A DNA stretch of 6,944 bases, taken from positions 1-6,944 of the forward strand of contig QMMV01000110.1 of assembly GCA_003647435.1 (NCBI GenBank). The letters run 5' to 3'. A model generated the notes under the pieces. It did no database searches. It saw only the letters and a list, made by a program, of their open reading frames with translations, and was not told the origin of the DNA. Within the stretch, counting starts at the first letter, position 1. Each line of letters opens with the position of its first letter. Shown piece after piece: positions 1 through 6,401 of this stretch. The position numbers and the translations under genes were made by a program. The stretch comes from Deltaproteobacteria bacterium (GTDB lineage Bacteria > Desulfobacterota > Desulfobacteria > Desulfobacterales > C00003060).

Positions 1-20
1 ATGTAGACCTTTGCCCGCTT

Positions 21-1271
21 TTAGATTTCATTAGTCAGCCATTCGCCACAAAAAGAGCCGCCCAGCGCCACGACTGTGCTAGCCACGCCCGACTCAAAGG
101 CAATCACGTGCTCAGCTCTCAAGGCCACCTGAACAGCTTCCTCAGAAGGGAGTGAAAATGCCTCGTCCATCGAGTTCGTATGAAGCGATTGGGTCCCGCC
201 GAGGACGGCGGCAAGGGCCTGAAGGGCGACCCTGATCACATTGTTTTGGGGCTGCTGGGCGGTCAGAGCGCAGCCGGCAGTCTGAGTGTGAAAGCGGAGC
301 ATCAGGGATTTGGGTGAGGTGGCGCCGAATCTTTCCCTCATGATTCGTGCCCATAACCGCCGTGCCGCCCTGAACTTTGCAATCTCCTCAAAAAAGTCCA
401 TATGGGCATTGAAGAAAAAAGAAAGGCGTGGTGCAAAATCGTCCACCTTGAGGCCCGCCTTGATGGCAGCATCGACGTAAGCAATGCCGTTGGCCAGCGT
501 GAAGGCCACTTCCTGCACAGCCGTGCATCCGGCCTCCCTGATGTGATACCCGCTGATGCTGATAGTATTCCATTTGGGAATGTGCTCCGAGCAGAAGGCA
601 AAGATGTCTGTCATGATTCGCATGGAAGGGGCCGGAGGAAATATATAAGTGCCTCTGGCGGCATATTCCTTGAGGATATCGTTCTGGATAGTGCCCCTGA
701 GTTTGTCAGGACTGACCCCTTGCTTGGCTGCTGTTTCGATATACATGGCCAGCAGGATGGCAGCCGGGGCATTGATGGTCATGGAGGTGCTGACCCGGTC
801 CAGCGGAATCCCGTCAAAGAGCGCCTCCATGTCGAGCAAAGAGTCAATCGCCACGCCCACCTTGCCAACCTCGCCCATAGATAGGGGATGATCTGAGTCG
901 TAACCGATCTGGGTAGGCAGATCAAAGGCGACACTAAGCCCGGTTTGTCCCTGGTTTAGCAAGTACTTATAGCGCCTGTTTGACTCCTCGGCGCTCGCAA
1001 AACCGGCATACTGGCGCATTGTCCAGAATCGGCCGCGGTACATAGTGGGTTGTACTCCCCTGGTATAAGGATAGTCTCCCGGAAATCCAAGGTCTTTTTG
1101 ATAATCTGATTCAGAGTTGGAAGGGGGCGTGTAGACTCTCTCCAATGGGATCTGAGAAAGAGTTTTAAAAGACTCCTTGCGTTCCGGCCTCCTGGAAATG
1201 ACAGCCGCAATCTTTTTCCCCCAGGCATCCGCAGCCCGCTCGATATCTTTCAGTTTTTTTGCATCATACAT
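21..1271 (-). CDS. mcmA1: Methylmalonyl-CoA mutase, large-subunit catalytic domain, ended by an in-frame premature stop
   Basis: Catalytic (substrate-binding TIM-barrel) part of B12-dependent methylmalonyl-CoA mutase, which interconverts (R)-methylmalonyl-CoA and succinyl-CoA in the cytoplasm. Visible signatures: TMYRGRFWTMRQYAGF (residues 76-91), GTIQNDILKEY (193-203), ISISGYHIREAG (237-248), FHTQTAGCALTAQQPQNN (327-344) and SLHTNSMDEA (362-371). Tyr88 and Arg206 match the Tyr/Arg pair that marks methylmalonyl-CoA rather than isobutyryl-CoA mutases, and Tyr242-His243 match the Tyr-His pair near the cobalamin. The start ATG has GGAG 6 nt upstream, 26 nt after the carboxyltransferase stop. Stand-alone catalytic subunits are usually about 550 residues; this one stops at 416. 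The stop is a TAA where homologues usually carry Glu, and the same frame continues as KRAKVY to the window edge. The cobalamin-binding subunit should lie beyond position 1. Family identity is certain; whether the gene is functional is doubtful. Confidence 0.93.
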   Translation of the reverse strand: MYDAKKLKDIERAADAWGKKIAAVISRRPERKESFKTLSQIPLERVYTPPSNSESDYQKDLGFPGDYPYTRGVQPTMYRGRFWTMRQYAGFASAEESNRRYKYLLNQGQTGLSVAFDLPTQIGYDSDHPLSMGEVGKVGVAIDSLLDMEALFDGIPLDRVSTSMTINAPAAILLAMYIETAAKQGVSPDKLRGTIQNDILKEYAARGTYIFPPAPSMRIMTDIFAFCSEHIPKWNTISISGYHIREAGCTAVQEVAFTLANGIAYVDAAIKAGLKVDDFAPRLSFFFNAHMDFFEEIAKFRAARRLWARIMRERFGATSPKSLMLRFHTQTAGCALTAQQPQNNVIRVALQALAAVLGGTQSLHTNSMDEAFSLPSEEAVQVALRAEHVIAFESGVASTVVALGGSFCGEWLTNEI

Positions 1272-1277
1272 GATGGT

Positions 1278-1281
1278 CTCC
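1278..1281 (-). promoter_or_regulatory. Ribosome binding site of the mutase gene
   Basis: GGAG on the minus strand, 6 nt before the ATG at 1271, inside the 26-nt spacer after the carboxyltransferase stop. It supports the ATG at 1271 and translation from a shared message. Confidence 0.7.
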
Positions 1282-1297
1282 AGGTTTTGCCTAACAC

Positions 1298-2848
1298 TTA
1301 CAAAGGGAGATTGTCATGTTTTTTCCCCGGCATGCGGTCCCGCTTGTTTTTCAGGGATTCAAGCGCCTTGATAAGTTTGGGCCGGCTCTGTTCCGGGAAA
1401 ATAATCTCGTCGATAAATCCCCTCGCAGCAGCCCGATAAGGACTGGCAAAGGTCTCGCGGTATTGCTCAATCAATTCGGCTTCCTTTTTTGCCGGGTCCT
1501 CGGCCTCAGCTATCTCTTTCTTCGATACTATTTTCACCGCCCCCTCGGGTCCCATTACCGCAATTTCGGCTGTCGGGTAAGCATAGTTAATATCCCCTGC
1601 CAGGTGCTTGCTGGACATAACAATATATGCCCCGCCATATGCCTTGCGAGTGATTATGGTGATCTTGGGAACCACCGCCTCCGAATAGGCATAGATGAGC
1701 TTGGCTCCATGTTTTATGATCCCCCCGAACTCCTGGGCCGTACCGGGAAGAAATCCCGGCACATCACAAAATGTAATCAGCGGAATATTGAAACAATCGC
1801 AGAACCGAACAAATCGAGCCCCCTTGATGGATGCATTGATATCCAAACACCCGGCAAAAAAGGAAGGCTGGTTTGCCACCACACCTACTGTCATGCCGTT
1901 TAAGCGGGCAAAACCAGTAATGATATTTGGGGCGTGTCTGACCTGTACTTCGAAGAAATAATGATTATCGACAACAGAGTTGATGATCTTGCGCATGTCG
2001 TACGGATGTCTGGGGTTTTCCGGCACAACATCCCTCAGTTGCATGTCAACCCTGTTTGGATCATCCGTCGGCTCAATTCGAGGAGGCTGTTCCCGCGAGT
2101 TTTGTGGCAGAAAGCTTAACAGCTCACGGATCATCGCGAGCACTGCTTGATCGTCTTTTCCGGAAAAGTGCGCGACCCCGCTTGTGGCACTGTGAGTTAA
2201 CGCCCCCCCGAGTTTCTCCGGCGTGACCTCCTCATGCGTGACGGCCTTGATGACCTGCGGACCTGTTATGAACATATAACTGGTATTTTCGACCATGAAG
2301 ATAAAATCCGTAAGCGCCGGGGAATAGACAGCCCCCCCTGCAGACGGCCCCATAATCGCTGAAATCTGAGGAATGACACCGCTTGAACGGACGTTTCGGA
2401 GAAATATGTTTCCGTATCCCGCCAGACTCGATACCCCTTCCTGGATGCGGGCACCTCCGGAGTCATTCAGGCCGATAACAGGGGCGCCGTTCCTTAGGGC
2501 GAGGTCCATCACCTTGCAAATCTTTTCACTTACAGCGTAACTCAGAGAACCACCCAGGACAGTAAAGTCCTGCGCAAATAGATAGACCAGGCGGCCGTTG
2601 ATGCGGCCGTATCCTGTCACTACGCCGTCGCCCGGAAACCTCTTTTTGTCCATGCCAAAATCCGTGCACTGATGAAGGACAAACTTGTCGATCTCTTCGA
2701 AGCTGTCTTTATCTAAGAGGTGGTGGATCCGCTCCCTGGCGGTCAACTTTCCCTTCTTGTGCTGCGTATCAATCCGGGCCTGGCCGCCCCCTAACTCTGC
2801 CTCGGCATTCTTTTCGACCAACGTTTGAATCTTATCTTCGTTTGCCAT
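1298..2848 (-). CDS. pccB: Acyl-CoA carboxyltransferase (propionyl-CoA carboxylase beta / methylmalonyl-CoA decarboxylase alpha type)
   Basis: Biotin-dependent carboxyltransferase of 516 residues, the usual full length for this family (about 510-525). It transfers a carboxyl group between biotin on the carrier protein and propionyl-CoA/methylmalonyl-CoA. The N-terminal crotonase-like half carries GGARIQEG (131-138) and GPSAGGAVYSPALTDF (167-182). The C-terminal half carries FCDVPGFLPGTAQE (360-373), the oxyanion-hole segment RKAYGGAYIVMSSKH (401-415) and YPTAEIAVMGPEGA (424-437), and ends in the family-typical basic tail. Residue 409 is Ile at the position I align with the specificity residue Asp422 of Streptomyces PccB. 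The start is fixed by GGAGG 6 nt upstream of the ATG. It lies between the biotin carrier and mutase genes. The sequence alone does not decide between propionyl-CoA carboxylase, Na+-pumping methylmalonyl-CoA decarboxylase and methylmalonyl-CoA:pyruvate transcarboxylase. Confidence 0.95.
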   Translation of the reverse strand: MANEDKIQTLVEKNAEAELGGGQARIDTQHKKGKLTARERIHHLLDKDSFEEIDKFVLHQCTDFGMDKKRFPGDGVVTGYGRINGRLVYLFAQDFTVLGGSLSYAVSEKICKVMDLALRNGAPVIGLNDSGGARIQEGVSSLAGYGNIFLRNVRSSGVIPQISAIMGPSAGGAVYSPALTDFIFMVENTSYMFITGPQVIKAVTHEEVTPEKLGGALTHSATSGVAHFSGKDDQAVLAMIRELLSFLPQNSREQPPRIEPTDDPNRVDMQLRDVVPENPRHPYDMRKIINSVVDNHYFFEVQVRHAPNIITGFARLNGMTVGVVANQPSFFAGCLDINASIKGARFVRFCDCFNIPLITFCDVPGFLPGTAQEFGGIIKHGAKLIYAYSEAVVPKITIITRKAYGGAYIVMSSKHLAGDINYAYPTAEIAVMGPEGAVKIVSKKEIAEAEDPAKKEAELIEQYRETFASPYRAAARGFIDEIIFPEQSRPKLIKALESLKNKRDRMPGKKHDNLPL

Positions 2849-2854
2849 AACACG

Positions 2855-2859
2855 CCTCC
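2855..2859 (-). promoter_or_regulatory. Ribosome binding site of the carboxyltransferase gene
   Basis: GGAGG on the minus strand, 6 nt before the ATG at 2848. It lies only 4 bp from the direct repeat (2864-2871) that borders the inserted palindromic element, so the insertion left the ribosome binding site intact. Confidence 0.85.
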
Positions 2860-2863
2860 ATCA

Positions 2864-2871
2864 GAACATTT
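2864..2871. repeat. Target-site duplication, left, copy 1
   Basis: GAACATTT, directly abutting the left terminal inverted repeat of copy 1. Its exact partner is at 3014-3021. Confidence 0.8.
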
Positions 2872-3013
2872 GTATCAGTTTAGCTTTTTGAAAATATTAT
2901 TGCGGATAGGCCATCCGATTGGAGACCGTCTCAAACTCGGACAGTGAGCCAGTCTCCAATCAGATGGCCTGTCCGCTCCGTATGTCTGTTTTTTAAAAGA
3001 GCTAAAGTGTTAC
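2872..3013. mobile_element. MITE-like palindromic element, copy 1 (142 bp)
   Basis: Non-coding element bordered by an 8-bp perfect direct repeat, GAACATTT (2864-2871 and 3014-3021), read as a target-site duplication. Its ends are imperfect terminal inverted repeats: GTATCAGTTTAGCT at the left and, on the opposite strand, GTAACACTTTAGCT at the right (12 of 14 match). Inside are a further inverted AT-rich segment and a 25-bp near-perfect stem (2902-2926 with 2952-2976) around a 25-nt loop. By hand alignment about 84% of its 142 positions match copy 2 at 6402-6662. There is no transposase, so movement would need one encoded elsewhere. It separates the biotin carrier gene from the carboxyltransferase gene. 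Confidence 0.85.
2902..2976. repeat. Long hairpin stem of copy 1
   Basis: Arms 2902-2926 and 2952-2976 are inverted repeats pairing at 23 of 25 positions; the other two are T:G and C:A (G:U wobble in RNA from one strand or the other). The loop is 2927-2951. No run of U follows on either strand close enough to make it a typical intrinsic terminator. In the minus-strand message it would form a strong stem between two cistrons. Confidence 0.85.
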
Positions 3014-3021
3014 GAACATTT
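3014..3021. repeat. Target-site duplication, right, copy 1
   Basis: GAACATTT, identical to 2864-2871. It begins the non-element sequence only 3 bp after the stop codon of the biotin carrier gene (3025-3027). Confidence 0.8.
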
Positions 3022-3024
3022 AAG

Positions 3025-3462
3025 CTAAGCAATCACCATCATGACGTCATCGGTTGAAACATTATCCCCGACCTTGACGCGAATTTCTTTCACGCTCCCC
3101 TCTACTGGAGCGGGAATCTCGTTCTCCATCTTCATTGCTTCCATTTTGATGACCGGCGTGCCGACTTGCACGAGGTCTCCGACAGAAACCATAATCTCCA
3201 ATATCATCCCCGGCATGGGGGCAACGACCTCGCCGCCCCCGGGAACTGTGGTACCGGGTGCCGCAGGGGATTCTGGAGCTAACGGCGCGGCTTCCCGGAT
3301 CCGGGCAGGTGAAAACTCCGGTGTTGTGGCTGCTTCTGGAGTTGCTTGAAGCTCAATTTCATAGGGCCTGCCGTCCACTTTTACCAGACCCCGCCTGCCA
3401 TCAAATTGCTCAATATCAACCTTATAAGCCTTACCGCCGACTGTCAGTTCATAACTTTTCAT
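3025..3462 (-). CDS. Biotin carboxyl carrier protein (biotin/lipoyl attachment domain)
   Basis: Small cytoplasmic carrier of 145 residues. It is biotinylated on Lys111 in EAMKMEN (108-114), 34 residues from the C-terminus as usual in this family. Order: an N-terminal segment MKSYELTVGGKAYKVDI like those of transcarboxylase 1.3S and decarboxylase gamma-type carriers; a Pro/Ala-rich flexible linker (about 42-77); then the biotinyl domain starting at VVAPMPGMILEI (79-90) and ending DDVMMVIA. I chose the ATG at 3462 because homologues begin here and GGAGAG lies upstream. An ATG at 3495 in the same frame has no ribosome binding site and adds a Cys/His-rich stretch unlike the family. It partners with the adjacent carboxyltransferase; no biotin carboxylase is in the window. 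Copy 1 of the palindromic element follows 3 bp after its stop. Confidence 0.93.
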   Translation of the reverse strand: MKSYELTVGGKAYKVDIEQFDGRRGLVKVDGRPYEIELQATPEAATTPEFSPARIREAAPLAPESPAAPGTTVPGGGEVVAPMPGMILEIMVSVGDLVQVGTPVIKMEAMKMENEIPAPVEGSVKEIRVKVGDNVSTDDVMMVIA

Positions 3463-3473
3463 GTGGCTTGAGT

Positions 3474-3479
3474 CTCTCC
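3474..3479 (-). promoter_or_regulatory. Ribosome binding site that decides the biotin carrier start
   Basis: GGAGAG on the minus strand, 11 nt before the ATG at 3462. The spacing is a little long, but nothing comparable precedes the alternative start at 3495. Confidence 0.55.
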
Positions 3480-3516
3480 AATGTTTGCACCCCATCAATA
3501 TCCGGCAAAGTACAGG

Positions 3517-5880
3517 CTAAGTGCCGGGGAGCGCTGTATTCAGCACCTCCTGCATTGTGTCCACAAAGTGAAACTGAATGGCCCTGCGGACCTTCCTGGG
3601 GACATCTTCAAGGTCTTTCTTGTTCCAGCTTGGCATGATGACCCTCTTGATTCCAGCGCGGTGAGCAGCAAGCACTTTTTCCTCGATTCCGCCTACCGGA
3701 AGCACCTGGCCCCTTAGTGTGATCTCTCCGGTCATAGCCAGGTCACTGGGTACGGTCTTATTTGTGAGGAGCGAGGCCAGGGCAGTGAGCATTGTTACCC
3801 CCGCCGACGGGCCGTCCTTGGGGATTGCCCCGGCCGGTACGTGAATATGAATTTCCCGGTTTTGATAGAAGTCTTCTGGAATGCCAAGCTCCATAGCATG
3901 AGAGCGTATGAAACTCAGGGCGGCCGTGGCGGATTCCTTCATGACGTCTCCAAGCTGGCCAGTCAATGTCAGGCCTGGTTTTCCCTTCATCATGGTTGCT
4001 TCTACAAAGATGATATCCCCCCCTGTTTGGGTCCAGGCTAAACCAGCGGCGAGGCCGGGCATTGTTACACGCTCTGCTACCTCGGAGCGATACCTGACAG
4101 GTCCCAAGAATTTATGAAGGCTGTTTGCCCTGACAACCGTTGGTGCTTTGTGCCCTGCCGCTATCCGAGAGGCTACACCACGACAGATAGCAGCTATTTG
4201 TCGTTCCAGGTTTCGCAAGCCGGCTTCGCGAGTGTAGCCGGATATAATGCAACTGACGGCTCCCGGAGTGATGCTAAGTTGTTCCGGCTTCAGGCCGTTG
4301 GCTTCTAACTGACGGGGGATGAGATACCGCCGGGCGATCTTTACCTTTTCTTCTTGTGTGTACCCCAGAAGGTCCAGCGTCTCCATCCGGTCTCGAAGCG
4401 CAGGGGGCACAGTATCCAGGATATTGGCGGTAGTTATGAACATTACCTTCGAAAGGTCAAACGGGACATCAAGGTAATGATCGGAAAAAGCAAAGTTCTG
4501 CTCCGGATCGAGGACCTCGAGGAGAGCCGCTGACGGGTCACCACGGAAATCGGCCCCTATTTTGTCGATCTCATCTAACATAAAGACCGGGTTGTTGCTT
4601 CCGGCTCGCCTGATCATCTGAATGATCCGTCCCGGCAGGGCGCCAACATAGGTGCGGCGATGGCCTCTTACTTCCGCTTCGTCCCGAATCCCGCCGAGGG
4701 ATACTCGAACAAATTTTCTGCCCAAGGCTCGGGCAATAGATTGTCCCAGCGAGGTCTTGCCTGTGCCGGGGGGGCCTACAAAGCAAAGTATAGGGCCCCT
4801 GGAATCCGGTTTTAGTTTGCGAACTGCTAAGTATTCTATGATGCGCTTCTTTACTTTTTTCAGATCATAATGGTCTTCATCAAGTACCTTGCGGGCCTCT
4901 TCGATGTCGAGTCTATCTTCGGTACTTTCGTTCCATGGAAGGGATGTCAACCAGTCCAGATAGGTGGTAGCCACCGTATATTCCGCTGAAGCCGGATGCA
5001 TGCGCTTCAGGCGCCCCAGTTCCCGTTCCGCTTCTTTTTTTGCTTCCTCTGGGAGATTCTTTTCTGCAATCTTGGTTTGATATTCCTCGATTTCTACCTT
5101 GCTTTCGTCCTTTTCGCCAAGCTCTTCCTTTATAGTTTTCAGCTGCTGTCGCAAGTAAAATTCCCGTTGCGCTTTATCCATATCCTGCTTGACCTGGGAC
5201 TGAATCTTCTGGCCCAGTTCAAGGACCTGAAGCTCCCTGTTGATCAACTTGGTCACTTTTGTCAGGCGCTCTTTTACGTCCTGCGTTTCAAGTATCTGCT
5301 GCTTTTCCTCTTTGCCTATGTTCAGGCTTGATGCAATAAGGTCTGCCAGCATGCCGCCATCATCAAGAGATGTAGCCAGCACCCCCAGTTCCCTGGGAAG
5401 GGAAGGAGAAAGCTGCAACACCTTCTGGAAGAGCCCCAGCAGGTTGCTCATCATGGCTTCCACTTCCATGTCCTTAACTCGCTTCTCAGGGATAAGCTCA
5501 ATGCGGGCACGAAGATAGGGAGTTTCCGAAATAAACTCCTTTATCCTGAAGCGACTCATGCCCTGAACAAGAAGCTGAGTTCCTTTCTCATCAGGCCTGG
5601 ACATTTTCAGGATTAAAGCTGCGGTTCCAACAGTGTAAATGTCATCGGGCTTGTGAGAGATCTTCAATTCTTTTTTCCTGGAGACCACAATTCCGATGAG
5701 ACGGTCCTTAGCCATCGCCTCATCCACCAGTTTCTGGGATTCTTCACCATGGACTATAAGTGGAAGAACCATTCCCGGGAAGAGCGTTGCATCTACGACC
5801 GGCAATACTGGCAAGATTTCCGGGAACTTGTCGGTTTTGCCTGATTGTGCATTCGATTCTGTTTGAATTTCAGATGTCAT
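3517..5880 (-). CDS. lon: ATP-dependent Lon protease
   Basis: Full-length bacterial LonA of 787 residues (E. coli Lon has 784): a cytoplasmic AAA+ serine protease that degrades misfolded and regulatory proteins. Domains: N-terminal substrate-binding domain starting at LPVLPVVDATLFPGMVLPL (23-41); helical/coiled segment (about 200-300); AAA+ module with Walker A GPPGTGKT (369-376), Walker B VFMLDEID (432-439), arginine-finger region LRDRME (495-500) and sensor-2 region REAGLRNLER (551-560). The C-terminal protease domain has catalytic Ser692 in PKDGPSAG and Lys735 in GGIEEK. Their 43-residue spacing equals that of E. coli Ser679/Lys722. All key residues are present. It begins 45 nt after the small heat-shock gene, and its stop is 54 nt before the biotin carrier ATG. 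No terminator is evident between lon and the carrier gene, so read-through is possible. Confidence 0.98.
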   Translation of the reverse strand: MTSEIQTESNAQSGKTDKFPEILPVLPVVDATLFPGMVLPLIVHGEESQKLVDEAMAKDRLIGIVVSRKKELKISHKPDDIYTVGTAALILKMSRPDEKGTQLLVQGMSRFRIKEFISETPYLRARIELIPEKRVKDMEVEAMMSNLLGLFQKVLQLSPSLPRELGVLATSLDDGGMLADLIASSLNIGKEEKQQILETQDVKERLTKVTKLINRELQVLELGQKIQSQVKQDMDKAQREFYLRQQLKTIKEELGEKDESKVEIEEYQTKIAEKNLPEEAKKEAERELGRLKRMHPASAEYTVATTYLDWLTSLPWNESTEDRLDIEEARKVLDEDHYDLKKVKKRIIEYLAVRKLKPDSRGPILCFVGPPGTGKTSLGQSIARALGRKFVRVSLGGIRDEAEVRGHRRTYVGALPGRIIQMIRRAGSNNPVFMLDEIDKIGADFRGDPSAALLEVLDPEQNFAFSDHYLDVPFDLSKVMFITTANILDTVPPALRDRMETLDLLGYTQEEKVKIARRYLIPRQLEANGLKPEQLSITPGAVSCIISGYTREAGLRNLERQIAAICRGVASRIAAGHKAPTVVRANSLHKFLGPVRYRSEVAERVTMPGLAAGLAWTQTGGDIIFVEATMMKGKPGLTLTGQLGDVMKESATAALSFIRSHAMELGIPEDFYQNREIHIHVPAGAIPKDGPSAGVTMLTALASLLTNKTVPSDLAMTGEITLRGQVLPVGGIEEKVLAAHRAGIKRVIMPSWNKKDLEDVPRKVRRAIQFHFVDTMQEVLNTALPGT

Positions 5881-5898
5881 AACTTCAGAACCACCCAG

Positions 5899-5904
5899 AT
5901 TATA
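5899..5904 (-). promoter_or_regulatory. Possible -10 box ahead of lon
   Basis: A perfect TATAAT on the minus strand in the 45-bp hsp20-lon spacer, ending 18 bp before the lon ATG. The best -35 match, TAGAAC at 18 bp spacing, is poor (3 of 6), and the leader would be very short. A GGGTGG 10 nt before the ATG is the likely ribosome binding site. This may be an internal promoter or simply AT-rich chance. Confidence 0.25.
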
Positions 5905-5925
5905 TATTTCCCTGCTTGTGCCGTT

Positions 5926-6372
5926 CTATTTATCCTCAATCTGAATCCGGCGCACCTGGTTATTCAGGCGCTTTGCCATGGTAATCTTGAGCAGACCTCC
6001 AGTGTAAGAGGCCTTAGCCTTCCCGGGATCTATCGGCACGGGAAGGAGCAGAATTCTTTCAAACCTCCCATATGGGATTTCAGCAAGGTGGTATTTCATC
6101 CCTGGCACGTGGGGGATCTCGTGCCTCATCCCGCTGATTTTTACTGCATTTTCATCGATTTCCACCGACAGGTCTTCCTTTTCCACCCCGGAGACGTCTC
6201 CAACAACGATGACCTCTTCAGGCGTCTCGTATATGTCCATTTGTGGCCGCCAGATCTGTGCCGGCAGCACCACCAGAGGATTGGCCTGGCGGAACATGTC
6301 ATCTATGGTTCTCTGTAACCTGGTGTGCATGTTGTGGATGTTTTTCCCAAAGCGTATCTTGATGTATTCCAT
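5926..6372 (-). CDS. hsp20: Small heat-shock protein (Hsp20 / alpha-crystallin family)
   Basis: ATP-independent holdase chaperone, 148 residues, typical for bacterial small heat-shock proteins. A variable N-terminal arm (1-40) precedes the alpha-crystallin domain (about 41-135). That domain starts WRPQMDIYETPEEVIVVGDV (41-60), includes SGVEKEDLSVEI (61-72), EIPYGRFERILLLP (98-111) and the end signature ASYTGGLLKITMAK (121-134). The C-terminal oligomerisation motif I-x-I is IQI (143-145). The start ATG has GAGGGG 6 nt upstream. The gene ends 45 nt before lon, and the two probably act together in protein quality control. Copy 2 of the palindromic element ends (with its duplication) 10 bp upstream of the ribosome binding site, so the promoter must lie in the element or beyond it. 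I see no sigma-32-type promoter and no convincing CIRCE sequence. Confidence 0.95.
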   Translation of the reverse strand: MEYIKIRFGKNIHNMHTRLQRTIDDMFRQANPLVVLPAQIWRPQMDIYETPEEVIVVGDVSGVEKEDLSVEIDENAVKISGMRHEIPHVPGMKYHLAEIPYGRFERILLLPVPIDPGKAKASYTGGLLKITMAKRLNNQVRRIQIEDK

Positions 6373-6378
6373 CGACTA

Positions 6379-6384
6379 CCCCTC
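6379..6384 (-). promoter_or_regulatory. Ribosome binding site of hsp20
   Basis: GAGGGG on the minus strand, 6 nt before the ATG at 6372. The 8-bp direct repeat bordering copy 2 begins 10 bp upstream, at 6394. Confidence 0.7.
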
Positions 6385-6393
6385 TAAAATGTG

Positions 6394-6401
6394 CAAAAAT
6401 C
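6394..6401. repeat. Target-site duplication, left, copy 2
   Basis: CAAAAATC, abutting the left terminus of copy 2; identical to 6663-6670. Confidence 0.82.

Noticed and set aside
21..23. Recoding (selenocysteine, pyrrolysine or read-through) at the mutase stop
   Set aside because: The codon is TAA, not TGA or TAG, and no recoding structure is evident. A nonsense mutation or sequence error is simpler.
402..884. A 160-codon plus-strand open frame
   Set aside because: It is antisense to the well-conserved mutase coding sequence, has no recognisable protein features, and is a shadow of codon use on the opposite strand.
2902..3000. Copy 1 hairpin as an ordinary Rho-independent terminator
   Set aside because: The stem is far longer than usual, no U-run directly follows it on the coding strand, and the same stem recurs in a second mobile copy with target duplications.
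3463..3498. Longer biotin carrier start at 3495 (ATG) or 3498 (TTG)
   Set aside because: There is no ribosome binding site, the extra N-terminal residues do not look like the family, and GGAGAG favours the ATG at 3462.
3258..3638. A 126-codon plus-strand open frame spanning the lon-carrier spacer
   Set aside because: It overlaps two well-supported minus-strand genes and has no recognisable features.
5845..6318. A 157-codon plus-strand open frame opposite hsp20
   Set aside because: It lies over the alpha-crystallin domain gene and across the lon-hsp20 spacer, with no family resemblance or ribosome binding site I can defend.
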